Assembly (NCBI RefSeq): GCF_004798865.1
Contig: NW_025335268.1
Coordinates: 115,727,503 to 115,791,502, forward strand
Reading direction: 5' to 3'
From: Varanus komodoensis
Taxonomy: Eukaryota; Chordata; Lepidosauria; Squamata; Varanidae
Length of the DNA: 64,000 nt
Shown: piece by piece, positions 11,151 through 21,959 of the stretch
Numbering within the stretch: the stretch's first letter is position 1
Layout of the letters: the number at the start of each line of letters is the position of its first letter
Program-made: the position numbers and the translations under genes
Notes under the pieces: generated by a model
The model's input: the letters and a program-made list of their open reading frames with translations, nothing else
What the model was told of the DNA's origin: nothing
Database searches by the model: none

Positions 11151-13794
11151 CTGAGGCTGCAGGTAGGTATATATGGGTATAGATAGTCCTTCAGGCAGTA
11201 ATATGCATCCTATTTATTATTTATTTTGGACATGTATATCCCGCCTTTGGGAAAAAAATACTTAACGCAGCTAATCAGCTTTAGGAAACACAAAGTCAGT
11301 TCTGGTAAAACATACCCATAGACTTAGTTACCAGACAGCATGAACCTGGAGTGGAAAGCCTGCAGCAGTCCATATATTTTGGTCTACAACTCCCATCAGC
11401 CCCAGCCAGTAGAGTCAAAGGTGAGGGATGAGGACAATCACTGGCTAAAACATCTGAAAGGCCACACATTGCCCAGTCCTAGACTGCAAACCTAACTTGA
11501 AGTGATGAATTGATCTGCTACCCTCCAGATGGATTGGAATACAGTTCCCATCATTCCAAGCCAGCTTTGCCACTCTTTGGAGGACAGCAGGCTGGGAAAG
11601 ACTGCGGTAGACTCCTGAAGGTAGAGTCCCACATGCTTCATGAAAGCAATCAACCAATTCAAGTACTCCAGCTGTGCAGTCCATTTCCTTCTTTAAGAAA
11701 TGCTTCCAATGGGGTCCAACTACAGCCACAATTATCTGTTTGAAGTATGCTTAGAAATTCATTGTTTTTCACAGAACGTTTATTTTCTTGCACTTTTGGT
11801 GCTTATTTTGCACCATTTTAGGGCTTTATGGCACAACATTCACACAGCTCTGAAATGCATATTCTAGCCATAGTTATTTGCCCCAAGGAAGAGTAACAGA
11901 ACTGCCCTTAAAATTTGTTGCAGCCATTGGAGAGAAATGCACATACCTCAGTTCCAAAAGGAACTGAGAAAACTGATTTCTTAGAACAGATTAAGCCTTG
12001 CCTTTTATTTGCAGTCCCTAAACACTTTTTACCATCACTTTGTTGTTGTGTTCCCACATGCACTTCACAGACCTGAAACACACAACATACAGATGTTTTA
12101 TTAGTTTTGGTATTTTACTGTTAATTGGTTCAAGTTGCTTTAAAGTGTTCTAAATTCCGAATGTTTTAACTTTTGTTGTAAAATGTTGAGTCTGAGATAA
12201 AGGGTACAAACCTAGGGGACTGTCACCTGCTAGACAGAAGTTGCTGATCTTAGAGACTTCCTAAATATCCTGCTGGACTATTAGCACCAAATAGAAGCAG
12301 CACTAGCTATGTTCTCTGCCTCTCTTTCTTTTTAAATGCTTCTCCTTGATGGACCTCTGAGCCCATCTAGAAGAGTCACACTCCTGGGGTCAAGGCTGGG
12401 AAAGCCACAGGATAAAGTGCATCCTAGCATCTCCTCTCCCCTCCCACCACTGTACTCCCTTTCGACCTCTCAGAAGCCATGCAAAGTCAATTTTGCAACC
12501 TCTTATTTTTGTGACTGTGAGGAGGAAGGAACGGGGAGGGACCACAGTCACAGGAGTGTTTATAGTTTCTGGAGTAGCTCTCCCAGGGACCCCAGTATTG
12601 CTTCCCAAGAAAGTTAAAAATAGTAATTAAAATAGCATTAATAGTTGAGCATATTATCAACCCAGAGGACTGCCATCCTGGGAAAAGACAATATGCATTC
12701 AGAACAGGACAAACTTGACGCTGGCCAGCTCACCACTTATTTTAGAGAGGATTCCATACACTAGCTAGAACATAACACATTTAACAAAAACTTCCCCTTC
12801 CCCACTAGACACCTTAAGTCTCTCCCTTTCCCTTCCACTAATCCTCTAAAGGCAACCTGAATTACAGAATGTTATCTGGCAACATTAATACCCAGGGGCT
12901 CAGTAGGCACTGGAGGGAGTGATCCTATGACCTCTACATAGCATCTAAAGGGCCAAAGGATACATTAGAATCCCAGATCTGAAACTGTGGACAGGTCTCT
13001 GATCTCAGAGGAGGGAATTGCAACACCAGTGCCCACCTTTGTCAGCCAGTGCAAAAGGAACGGTGCAGGGAAAGTAACCTCAATGAGGAAGAAAAGGGGG
13101 TGTTTCAACAGACAGAAGGAGAAGGAGATTGGAGGAAAGGACAGGAACCTCCTCGGCCTCCTTCACTGCTCTCTTGAAATACTGTCACTGGACAGGCAAA
13201 ATTGCAGTGGAGGAGGACAGAGAGGCAAAGATCTCTTCCACTGCTCTTCTTGCCCTGCAATAGGATGCTTGTAAGCTTCCAAGTTTGGGGGCTTATGATC
13301 CTCATAATGGGATTGCACCCTTAATCATGTTAACACTGCTGATTGACTTTGAGCAAATACAACAGCGGAAAATCCAGCTCCGTGAGGGACTGGGGGCAGC
13401 AGCCACCAACTCTTGCATCTAGCGAAGGGCTCATTTCTGTGCACTTGTATGAATACACTGTCATTCTTACCTTATTCCACAGAGTGCATTCAGATGGCTT
13501 GCCAGTCGTGGAACCTAGAAGAAAGCTAAATGTTGGTGAGCATCCACATTCAACAGGTCTATTAGATTTTGGCTAGAGATAATAATTGGTATGGAGAAGA
13601 GCTGTATTTCCAACCTTTGCAAACTGGTGAAGCTGTAAAACCTTATTTTAACCAGCATGGCTGTTTGCAAATATATCCATATGAGGCAGCTTCATCTTTG
13701 TTCACAGGCTGTGTACAGACTCCTGGGAAGCTGGTCTACCAGATGAAGAGGCCTTGTATTTGGCCCCCAAAAGTAATGTAGTAATTAAGTGTTC

Positions 13795-13945
13795 ATCCAC
13801 CAAGCTCAGTGGGTGACTTTGGGCCAGCCATGGACTCTCAGCCTAACCTGCCTCACAGTGTTGTTGTGGGGATAAAATGGAGAGGAGTAAGCTCCTTAGG
13901 TTCCTTGGAAGAAAAAAGGTGGGATAGAAACATAAATCTACATTA
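13795..13945 (+). mobile_element. tRNA-derived SINE, 5' truncated
   Basis: GTGGGTGACTTTGGGCCAGC, CCTAACCTGCCTCACAG, TGTTGTGGGGATAAAATGG and GGTGGGATAGAAA are the body and tail of the Sauria/Squam-type SINE. Another copy is at 26888-27130. Confidence 0.7.
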
Positions 13946-14923
13946 TGAGGTTTACCAGTGAGCTTCAGTGGTACTTATGGCAGAAGACGAACATGGAATG
14001 CCCTGGAGAAGATGAGATCTGATGTCCAGATTTCCCTACAAGCATGCATCTTCATTTCAAAATCTTTACTTGATAAAGATCCTTTACTTGGTATATCTCT
14101 GGTCCAGTTTCCTCCACCCACAACTGCTACAGGGCCCCTTTTTCTCATTCATTTGTTCATTCACTAATGCCTGCTACTTATAAACCACTCAATATGCTAA
14201 AACCTCTAAAGAATTTAGTATAGTAACAATATAAAACCAGTATTAGAATATAAAATCAGAATGAAAACATTATAATGAAGATCTCAATGCAACAATAAAT
14301 AAAAATGGAGTGATGCCATAATTCATTCCAAGCCACAGAAAGTTGTGTAAATAAATGTATCTTGAAGAAGCACCTACAGGGCACCCCAGTTTCCACCTCT
14401 TGAACCAACACACATGGGAGGGTTTCCAGATGGATGCTGCTCACAGGAAGGTCTGCCTCCTTGCCTGTACTTGGTGACATTCTATTGGCCCTGAAGATAC
14501 TAATGACACATCCTGTACAAGCCGTTTCTAGCTTATATGCCTGCACCTTGCACCTGTCTCCCTCTATCTTTGCAGCTTAGTCTGCCCTCATAACCTACCA
14601 TTTCCTAATCTACCAAAAGTTGGCACTCTTATTATTGGAAGGAATTTGTACCCCAAAGCATTTATTTACTAATGAGAAACTGAACGAGCACTTAAATAAA
14701 CAGTGCATTCTGAGAAATGCTGGGACCTGTTAAACTCCCAGTCAGGGAAGTGGTTCCTATAGCAGAATAAACATCTATAAATAATACATACAGTTCATTT
14801 CCCTTTTTACCCAAATGTTATAATACAAGCATCTTTCCAATGTATTTTCAAAACTTCTATCAGGAGGAGGCAAACATGCTGAGAGTAGTATAAATTATGA
14901 AATTAAAGAGGTGTAAGACTTAC

Positions 14924-15023
14924 CCAGGCCATGGTGATCATAGCAAAAACTTTCTTCAGCAAACATGGGACCCTAAGGTAATCTACCAGGGGCTTCAAAC
15001 TTGGATCCACAATGTCTTTTTTT
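14924..15023 (-). pseudogene. Gene B exon 10
   Basis: One base plus 33 open codons: KKDIVDPSLKPLVDYLRVPC, then LLKKVFAMITMAW. Human FAAH has KGDFVDPCLGDL here. Length and phase equal gene A exon 10; the donor is GTAAGT. The intron that follows (9848-14923) should hold exons 11 and 12, which I could not place. It contains LINE tails at 10.78-11.15 kb, palindromic elements near 11.4 and 11.55 kb and a SINE tail near 13.8-13.95 kb. Confidence 0.9.
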
Positions 15024-15945
15024 CTGAGAAGCAGCGAAGGAAGAAGATATGATACCCTTCTCTACTTAGCAAGAACCATGTCTCACAAGAAGTCTAACAT
15101 AACCTGTGAAATTTGCTGCCGCAAAGTTATTTAGCTTGAAAAGGAGATTGGTCAATTTGTGGTTATGACAATTATATGCAGCGTCCAAGTTGCACAGAAA
15201 AATCAGTGGGAGACGGATATTATCCTGAAGTTCTGTATGTGTAATTTCCAAAGGCATAATTTATTTTATTGTTGTGTGTTATTGCTAGGTTTTAGTATTG
15301 ATGTGTCATTATATGAACTTATTCAATGATTTTGCTGGAAAGTAGTATATACATTTGTGAAATTACTACAGTATGCCTGGTTAACTGTGGGAAACTGAAT
15401 GCAGGACTCCAGAAACTTTCAGTCTGTCTGGAAGGTCTATGCTTATTATCTCATCATTCAAAGAAGTTTTGTCTACTAAAATATGTTTTAGTCCTATAAT
15501 TGTTTCAGCAGGCAGATCATTTCAACAGCACTTTCATGACATATTTTCGGGGGACAGGGGCTAACAGGTGTTGTACAATTGCCCTTCTGCTCCACACAGA
15601 GGAAAACAATGCATGAAACAGGTGCTTTATGTGAAGAGCACTTGCATACCCAATAAACATTAGTCACCCCCTCAAAAATATAGAGAAGGGAAAATCAAGT
15701 GAATGTTCATCCATGTCACACATTGCTCTAGGTATATCGATAGAGGGAAGGTACGTGCATGTGGATCCTTCACTGCAGGAACCTTCCGATTCCCTTTTGA
15801 ACTGGGCCAGAGCTCCCTGACTAGCAAGGAAAGCAATGCAGTCATTTCAGAAGTTGCTTTGACTGTTTGCACAGCTGGATAAAGATGTTCATGCTCCATC
15901 CCTGCTCCTTCCTTGAATGTCCCTTTAAAGTTCACCTTTACTTAC

Positions 15946-16042
15946 AGTTTGGCCAACAGGATTGAGCCGCCATCAGCAAAACAACCTTTGAAAAAAGTCC
16001 ATTGATGACGTGGTCCACTGAAGGTGGGGTAAAGGGGAGTAG
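15946..16042 (-). pseudogene. Gene B exon 9, one base short
   Basis: 97 nt against 98 in gene A. It begins LLPFTPPSVDHVINGLF and, in another frame, ends with KGCFADGGSILLAKL. The loss lies in the run of six T around codon 17. Splice sites are good (TTTGCAG acceptor, GTAAGT donor). The frame downstream is broken unless the loss is a sequencing error. Confidence 0.9.
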
Positions 16043-16486
16043 CTGCAAAGAAAGGGTTACTGAGTGAGCCGCCGGGTTGCCAACTAATAGACTGGAAGTG
16101 TCATTTCACAAGTACTTCCCAAGTGTCTGCTCCCAAACGATGGTGTGGATTAACACCTTGCCTGCTTGCAGCTTGTCCATTCATGACACACACACACACA
16201 CTTCTCCATGAGAGGTAAAGATGCAGGAACCCCCTTCTGTTAACTTTCAGCAGAGAAAGCAATTTTGAACAGACAAAAAGCAAGTGGGAGAAATGTTGAA
16301 AAGACCCCCCTCCTCCAGGTTTCAGGAGAGATGCACTAGCATCCCTTTTTCACTGCAGTAGGGTTCCAGTCTTTTGCCCAGGGCTAAGGTCATTTCATTT
16401 TGGTTTTAAGAACTACTATGCAGCTGCATCCACACATTACTGGAAACCATGCTGCATAGTAACCACGTGGCATGGCCTCTCACCTT

Positions 16487-17180
16487 GTGCCGTGAGCCAG
16501 GCGCCCCTTCCCAACGAAAGCAATCACTCCAGCAGATGCTGCCAAGGCCTTTATTCCAAACAACTACAAAAGGATCTTGAAACCAACAGCTACAAACTAT
16601 TCACCACTGTTAACATACACAGGAAAGAAAGTTGACCTCACGCTCTAACTTCACCCCACATTTTGCTTATGAACCACCAGGGGCGCACCCCCGGAGGCAG
16701 GGCGTTCTGAATGCGCACTCGTCGCCATTCTTCTAATCAGGACTCCATCTGCCCCAGTCTTTGAGTGCGCCTGCAGGAACGAACATCCTCCATCTCAGCC
16801 TGCTCCTTATCAGCTTTGTTCTCACACTTCATATCAGTGTCCAATCCTGTATCTGCCCTGGAAGAGTCTTGTTCCTGTGCCTTAGCCTCTTACCCTGGCA
16901 GCAAAACACCATCTGTTTCTACCCTAGTCAAAACATCTGGGGAAGGAGGGTGAGAGCTTTGTACTGTTGTTGGGACAACGATTAATTCCTCTTCTCCTTC
17001 TTCTCTGGATCTCTGGTTCTCATGAGAACCTCCACTCCCTTGTGCGCGCGTGACAGACTCTTCTGAGCGCATGCGCATGATGCCTTGGGTGCTGGGTTCA
17101 GGCAGATGTGTGGCTCCCATCCATGCATGGTTTCCACCCTCCTCCAGCTGACCTTCCACTGGTGGTTGGTTTCCCATCAG
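16487..17180 (-). mobile_element. Possible LTR or LTR-element fragment
   Basis: On the minus strand AATAAA (16550-16555) is followed by GGCCTTGGCAGC and a GC-rich segment ending near a TG/CA boundary at 16487, resembling the R-U5 part of an LTR. A matching second LTR, primer site or coding domain was not found. It is a broken fossil if the call is right. Confidence 0.3.
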
Positions 17181-18300
17181 TCCCCATTCCTGCCAGCTTC
17201 ACCTACCTCTCCCTCATTGGTCCACTTGCTCCCATGGGCGTGGCCTCAGCCAGCTGCTTCTGGAGGCTTTTCCCCCTGCTGCTCAGTGAAGCAACTGCCT
17301 ACTCAGTAGAGTAGCCCTAGAGTAGCACTTTCCACTGCTGCTTTGCTCTGTGCTACTGTACAGGCTTCTCCATCCACACCCCCAGCTCTCTCTGTCCGTT
17401 GCTGCACATGTGTCCATGCTTCCCCATGCGCAAGGACTTATACACACTGCCACAGGCCACATCCCCCTCGCAGCCAAGCGAGTGGAGGGCATCGGCAGGG
17501 GCATGCATGCTAAGGATGGAGAAGGAGCATGCCATGAGCTAGAATTCCCTGAGGGAGGGCATGGGCACCGTTGGAACAGCATTTGTCATGCAGCTGTGGC
17601 TGAAGGGGGTATGGGACAGTGGGCTTGTTGGCAGTCCTGAGGAATGCCAGGGACAAGATGGGCATGAAGCAGAGGGTGGGAAACAGAGTGGGAGACATGG
17701 GCTTTCAAGAACATCATGCAGTTGGCAATGACTGTGTGCAGCCTGCATGCTCCTCTTGTGCAGGCAATGCGTGGCTGCAGGAGCAAACTCCACACCAGGC
17801 AGTTGCCAGGCACCACCCAAGCCATCTGCAGCAACCAGAGCAGAATGCCAGGAATGGCTGTCCCCGAGGTCACTGCTGCTGGAGGCTGCTGCCAACATCC
17901 CAAGGCAGCATGTGGGAAAAGGGGCGGGGAAGGAGCACAGAGAGACCAGTCAGAGTGCTGCTGGCTGCCAATCCCCTGTGGCCCCTGTGTGTGCAGAACT
18001 TGATTGAGGAAGCATGAAAACCACACAGAAGCATGCTTTCCGGGTCTCGACATGGAAGCAGGCCATGGTGAAATGTGGAAACCATTGTGTGGTTTCCACC
18101 ATGACTTGCTATTATGTCTGAACCAAGCCTCTGTGCATGTGTGTGTGCATGCGCACGTGTGACAGAGAGTGTGCATGATCAAGATTAGTGCCACAGAGCA
18201 GGGAGGGGAGATTAACTGTTTCCACTTGCGCTGCCGCCCCAATAAAAATTGCCCCTCTTCAAAGCTGCTATTAGCTGTAACTGCCGAGATTAAGCCAGCA
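17181..18300. other. GC-rich stretch in a gene B intron
   Basis: The region is richer in G and C than its surroundings and therefore open in many overlapping frames on both strands. None of these frames resembles a known family. It may be the body of an unrecognised repeat. Confidence 0.3.
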
Positions 18301-18559
18301 AATAACTTTTCCTGATTTTTACCGAAGGCTATTCAGTTCGATCCTTCTCAGTGGGCAGAGCATTCTACCTCTAAAACTAGGGTAAATATCATCAATCCAG
18401 ATATCTCCTAGCTTCTGTTTACACTCTTTGTTTCTCAAACAGTGTTTCTGACATTTCACTGAATGTGCTGTACAGTACAAATATAATCAACCTTCTTGTT
18501 GTCTGCCTGTCTGTCTGTTACGTGGGCTCTGTAGAGAAAATGCATCACGATGTACCCAC

Positions 18560-18685
18560 CTGAAGACCAGCTTCTTGGAGGAGCTTCTTGGTTTGATGCA
18601 CAGCTCTCCTCATGCAAGGCGGGAGCAAGAAATAGCCATCAGTGTCATAAGAGCCTATCCGAAGTGGTGTTCGGCTGCAATATAT
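18560..18685 (-). pseudogene. Gene B exon 8
   Basis: Forty-two open codons in phase 0: IYCSRTPLRIGSYDTDGYF, then MRRAVHQTKKLLQEAGLQ. Length is identical to gene A exon 8. The acceptor is CTCTCTAG and the donor GTGGGT. The intron to 16043 contains a GC-rich stretch and a possible LTR (16487 onward). Confidence 0.92.
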
Positions 18686-18835
18686 CTAGAGAGAGGGGTG
18701 GGAACCTTGAATTACTACCATCAGTGGGTGACTTGCTATGGAACCACTCTGTGACATTCAGATCAATGAAGATTTTGCACTTACACTGTAGATGGAACTA
18801 GTTCTGCTAAGCATCACGGAGCCGCTACTAAAAAG

Positions 18836-19045
18836 TGCAATTGATGCAGTGGTTTCAATGCCAGATTAGGCCTGCGGAGATGCAGGTTCAAATACCACCA
18901 CCCACCTGCAAAGACATGGAGCCTACTAGACGGCCATTGGCCAGTCACTGTTCCTAACCTATTTCAGAGGGATGTTGCAGGACAAATTTGGAGAGAGCCC
19001 TGCATGCATCCTAAACTCCTTGCATGAAGAGTGGGATGCAAATTT
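18836..19045 (+). mobile_element. tRNA-derived SINE, diverged
   Basis: GATGCAGTGGTTTCAATGCC, GGAGATGCAGGTTCAAATACC (B-box-like) and TTGGCCAGTCACTG follow the order of the Sauria/Squam SINE head and body. Confidence 0.5.
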
Positions 19046-19814
19046 AACAACAAACGTCAGCAAGTGTCTCCTTCTCTGCTTTGTGACATGTCACAACAAG
19101 CACATGTGCAATGTGATCGCATTGTGCTCCACCTGCCCCCCCCCCCACACACACACACTCACACAACCCATGCAATGTTGAAAAGAATGATAGTCTGTGT
19201 CACTCCATATTGCAGGTGAGGAAATATGTGGCTGGACAAGAGGCTCTCCCCCTTCAGTTGCCACCCCACGTTGCCCATCCATGTCTCTTTCCACTTTCTC
19301 TGTGCAAATTCTTTACTTGTAAGCCAGATGCCCTCTCTCATTTGTTCTTCAGGGATCAAAGAAAGCAGCCATTGCAGGCAGCATCTCACAACAGGGTACA
19401 CAGTATAAGGAAGAGAAGTGGGGTTGGAAAGGGACACCGTCGTGATGGCAGCATTATGCCTTTTCAGCACCTGAGTTATTTCATTTGTTGGTCTGTCTAT
19501 TTAATTTTATTTATTTATTTTGATTTATTTATTAAAACATTTTTATGCCGCCCCATTCGCCGAAGCCTTAATGTATCAAACTATTTTAAACCCCCCTCCC
19601 CCCATATCAGTTCTCAGGATGAGAGGAAGCCAATGCAAACAGTGACTGAAAAATAACAAAACTACAACAAAAAGCTACAACTCAGCACAAAACCAGCAAA
19701 AGTAGGTCAAGCCAAATAATGAGAACAAATGAGACTGGGTCTCAGCAGCCAGATTCGGTTCCAATATCTGCAGCGATAGAATCAGAAAACACTGCGCCAT
19801 CAGCTTCAGTCCAC

Positions 19815-19939
19815 CTCCTTGTTGAACGGCATCGGCGTCACTGTGGGGTCCAGCTGGAACATATCACCACACAGGAGCGCCTTCATGCACAGAGCCAGAC
19901 TCTCCACATCCCTTGCCAGTGGCCCCAACATTCCTGCAA
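19815..19939 (-). pseudogene. Gene B exon 7
   Basis: Two bases plus 41 codons: AGMLGPLARDVESLALCMKA, then LLCGDMFQLD and TVTPMPFNKE. Length and phase equal gene A exon 7. The PPLP motif has become TPMP. The donor GTGGAC is poor, and read-through would meet a TGA two codons later. The acceptor is ATTAAAG after a pyrimidine tract. The intron to 18686 contains a SINE near 18.84-19.05 kb and a (CA)n tract at 19.14 kb. Confidence 0.9.
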
Positions 19940-20145
19940 CTTTAATGGAAGGGAGAAGATGGGCAGGCCTGTGCACACACAACAGAACCCACGGAATCTG
20001 GTGTTGTCAAGCATACAATGAGCGAAGACCTAACACAGAGGATGTCCTGATCCCCAAACAGCTTTCATAGCAGTTTTTTAAAAGTTTCCATTTTTTAAGG
20101 CAAGATGAATGAACGACCAAACATCTACATGTACATGCACAACAA

Positions 20146-20530
20146 TTTAAGGTGCTGGTGATTACCTATAAAGTCCTAAACAGCTTGGGTCCAGGATACC
20201 TGAAGGAGCACCTCCTTCTCTATATGCCCCCCCCCCGCCTCGCTGCCCCTTGAGATCTGAGGCAGGTCCTTCTCCGGGAGCCCTCCTTGAAAGAGATTAG
20301 GAGGGTGGCTACCCAGAGGAGGGCCTTCTCTGCAGTGGCACCCTGACTATGGAATACGCCCCCTAGAGAGGTTTGCCTGGTGCCAACGCTTTTTTTCTTT
20401 TCAGGGCCAGGTGAAAACCTTTTTATTTTCCTGTTATTTTAATGTTTAATTGGTTTTAATGTGGTTTTATATTATAGCATTTTTATCTGTTGCTTGTTGT
20501 AAACTGTCCTGAGACACCAGTAGCTTTAAA
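20146..20530 (+). mobile_element. LINE 3' end, L2-like, with (AAAC)n tail
   Basis: GGTGCTGGTGATTACCTATA, AACAGCTTGGGTCCAGGATA, GGGCCTTCTCTGCAGTGGCA and GAGAGGTTTGCCTGGTGCC are phrases of a frequent squamate LINE 3' end. It ends in AAACAAACAAAC. It lies between exons 7 and 6 of gene B. Confidence 0.6.
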
Positions 20531-21187
20531 CAAACAAACAAACAAAGAGCTGGGTGGAGAACCCAACTGATGCTCCCTTAGCAGGGGAAATGAGTGTGTT
20601 TGAAAGCATGCTATGTTTCAAGCTGAGCCCATATGGTGGTTCCTCCCTGTTCAGTCCAGCAGTTAAGCCCTGCAGAAATTCAGGCCCATGTGTCAAATCT
20701 GACTTTCTGGGATTTTTAAGGTGGCTGTGCCCCTTTCCCCTGACCCTGCTCCTTTCCCAACCTTCCAAACATTTTGAGGTTTCTGAGGGTTCAAACCTTC
20801 CCACCCCCACCCCTTTCCAAAAAGGTGAAATTGCTCTCTTAAGGCTTGACTACAGGCACAAAAAGCTTCATGGTATGGCATGCTGGTATTTTTGGTATTT
20901 GGTCCCTATGCCTTTGCCCACCCCCACAACAACTGGAATACAGATGTCAAGAGCTTTTCTGAAACTGAAATTGGCCCTCAAGGTGACAGAGGTTTAAAGG
21001 TTATCCTATGTCCATCTCTTCTGAAAAGTCAGGTCTTCCTCCTGCCAAATTTCTACTGAAGTCTGCCTTTTAGCCACCATCCATTGTCCATTCTGCTACA
21101 GTGCAGACAAGGAACCTTTTGCATTCAGTCAAAGTTAATCTCTCATTTCTTTCCCATGCTGGATGGAAAAAAGGGGAAATAATTTAC

Positions 21188-21228
21188 CTGAATGCATACC
21201 TTCAATAGGGCTCATTAATCCTGAAATA
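21188..21228 (-). pseudogene. Gene B exon 6 (41 nt)
   Basis: One base plus 13 codons (ISGLMSPIEGMHS) plus one base, exactly the length and phase of gene A exon 6. It is closer to human FAAH (KSGLKGCVYGQEA) at the SGL motif than gene A is. The acceptor is TGCTCTAG and the donor GTAAAT. It is the most upstream exon of B that I can find. The stretch up to 19939 holds a LINE 3' end at 20146-20530. Confidence 0.75.
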
Positions 21229-21263
21229 CTAGAGCACAGAGAAATGTAAAAACATGTTGCTGA

Positions 21264-21317
21264 ATGAACGAGCGAGCGAGCGGGCGAGCGAACGAACGAA
21301 CGAATGAATAAATAAAT
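21264..21317. repeat. Tetranucleotide microsatellite with shifting unit
   Basis: The unit passes from CGAG to CGAA to TGAA to TAAA along one uninterrupted tract. Each step is a single base change. Confidence 0.9.
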
Positions 21318-21625
21318 CTAACAGCATTTGCAAACAGCTTCATGATGAAGGTTGCCAACTAGATTATTACCTAAAAACTACACCTTATGATGAATACACT
21401 TTCTAAAAAGTAAACTTAAATGGATCAATTTTCTTTTGAAGAAAAAGCATCCATAAGGCTCTGATCCCACATTGGTTTCCTGCAGAACATTGCCCAGCTG
21501 CTATTTGACCTGAAATTGGTTTTTGCCAGACATGAAAGCAATGTTGAAAAGCATCACTCTCCAGCTTTTTGGAAGTAAAACCCACAGGTTAGAGGGAAGA
21601 ATAACCTAACTTCCCTCCATCTTCC

Positions 21626-21662
21626 CTCTCCTCTCCTCTCCTCTCCTCTCCTCTCCTCTCCT
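21626..21662. repeat. (CTCCT)n pentanucleotide tract
   Basis: About seven uninterrupted copies of CTCCT, followed by a T-rich run. Confidence 0.9.
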
Positions 21663-21959
21663 TTTTCTTAAAAAAAATGCTCCTTTGCATACATTAAGTT
21701 ACAAGTAGCAGACAAGTTGTGGCTCACTTCAGTCCCCTTGATTCCAAAAGGTCTACTAAAACTAGATACAACCGCTCAAGACTGAGACAACAGTTTTTCC
21801 ACTAGGCTCGTTTGTATTCCCTCTAAGCCAGCTGGCAGGAAACCTTGCTGACATGTGGAGAAGTTATACTCTTGCTCACTGGGTTCATTGCTTTGGTTTC
21901 TCTGAATTAAGGTGCTGTTTGCTGCTTTAGGATGCACATAAAGAAATTAAAATCTGTGC

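Larger units (their letters stand above)
6475..21228 (-). pseudogene. Gene B: decayed tandem copy of the FAAH-family gene (exons 6-10, 13-15)
   Basis: Eight segments match gene A exons in order, orientation and phase. By direct alignment exon 8 is identical to gene A at 26 of 42 residues and exon 13 at 23 of 36, so the duplication is old. Exon lengths equal those of gene A (41, 125, 126, 100 and 109 nt) except exons 9 and 14, each one base short. The exon 14 loss leads to an early TGA. Donors of exon 7 (GTGGAC) and exon 14 (GTTTGC) are weak. Exons 1-5 are not visible between 21229 and gene A, and exons 11-12 were not found between 9848 and 14923. The retained introns rule out retrotransposition of an mRNA. 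Two sequencing errors could mimic the one-base losses, but the missing exons argue for a real pseudogene. Confidence 0.85.

Noticed and set aside
11958-11990. Short minus-strand segment between CTCAG and GTATGT, possible mini-exon of gene B
   Set aside because: Too short at 17 nt and unlike exon 11 or 12.
14088-14126. Candidate for gene B exon 12 on the minus strand (QLWVEETGPEIYQ before GTAAAG)
   Set aside because: It is 39 nt instead of 40, starts in the wrong phase and has a poor pyrimidine tract. The Trp match alone is not enough.
17586-18242. 218-codon open frame on the minus strand and many overlapping frames on both strands
   Set aside because: The GC-rich composition explains the open frames. 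There is no domain, splice structure or family likeness.
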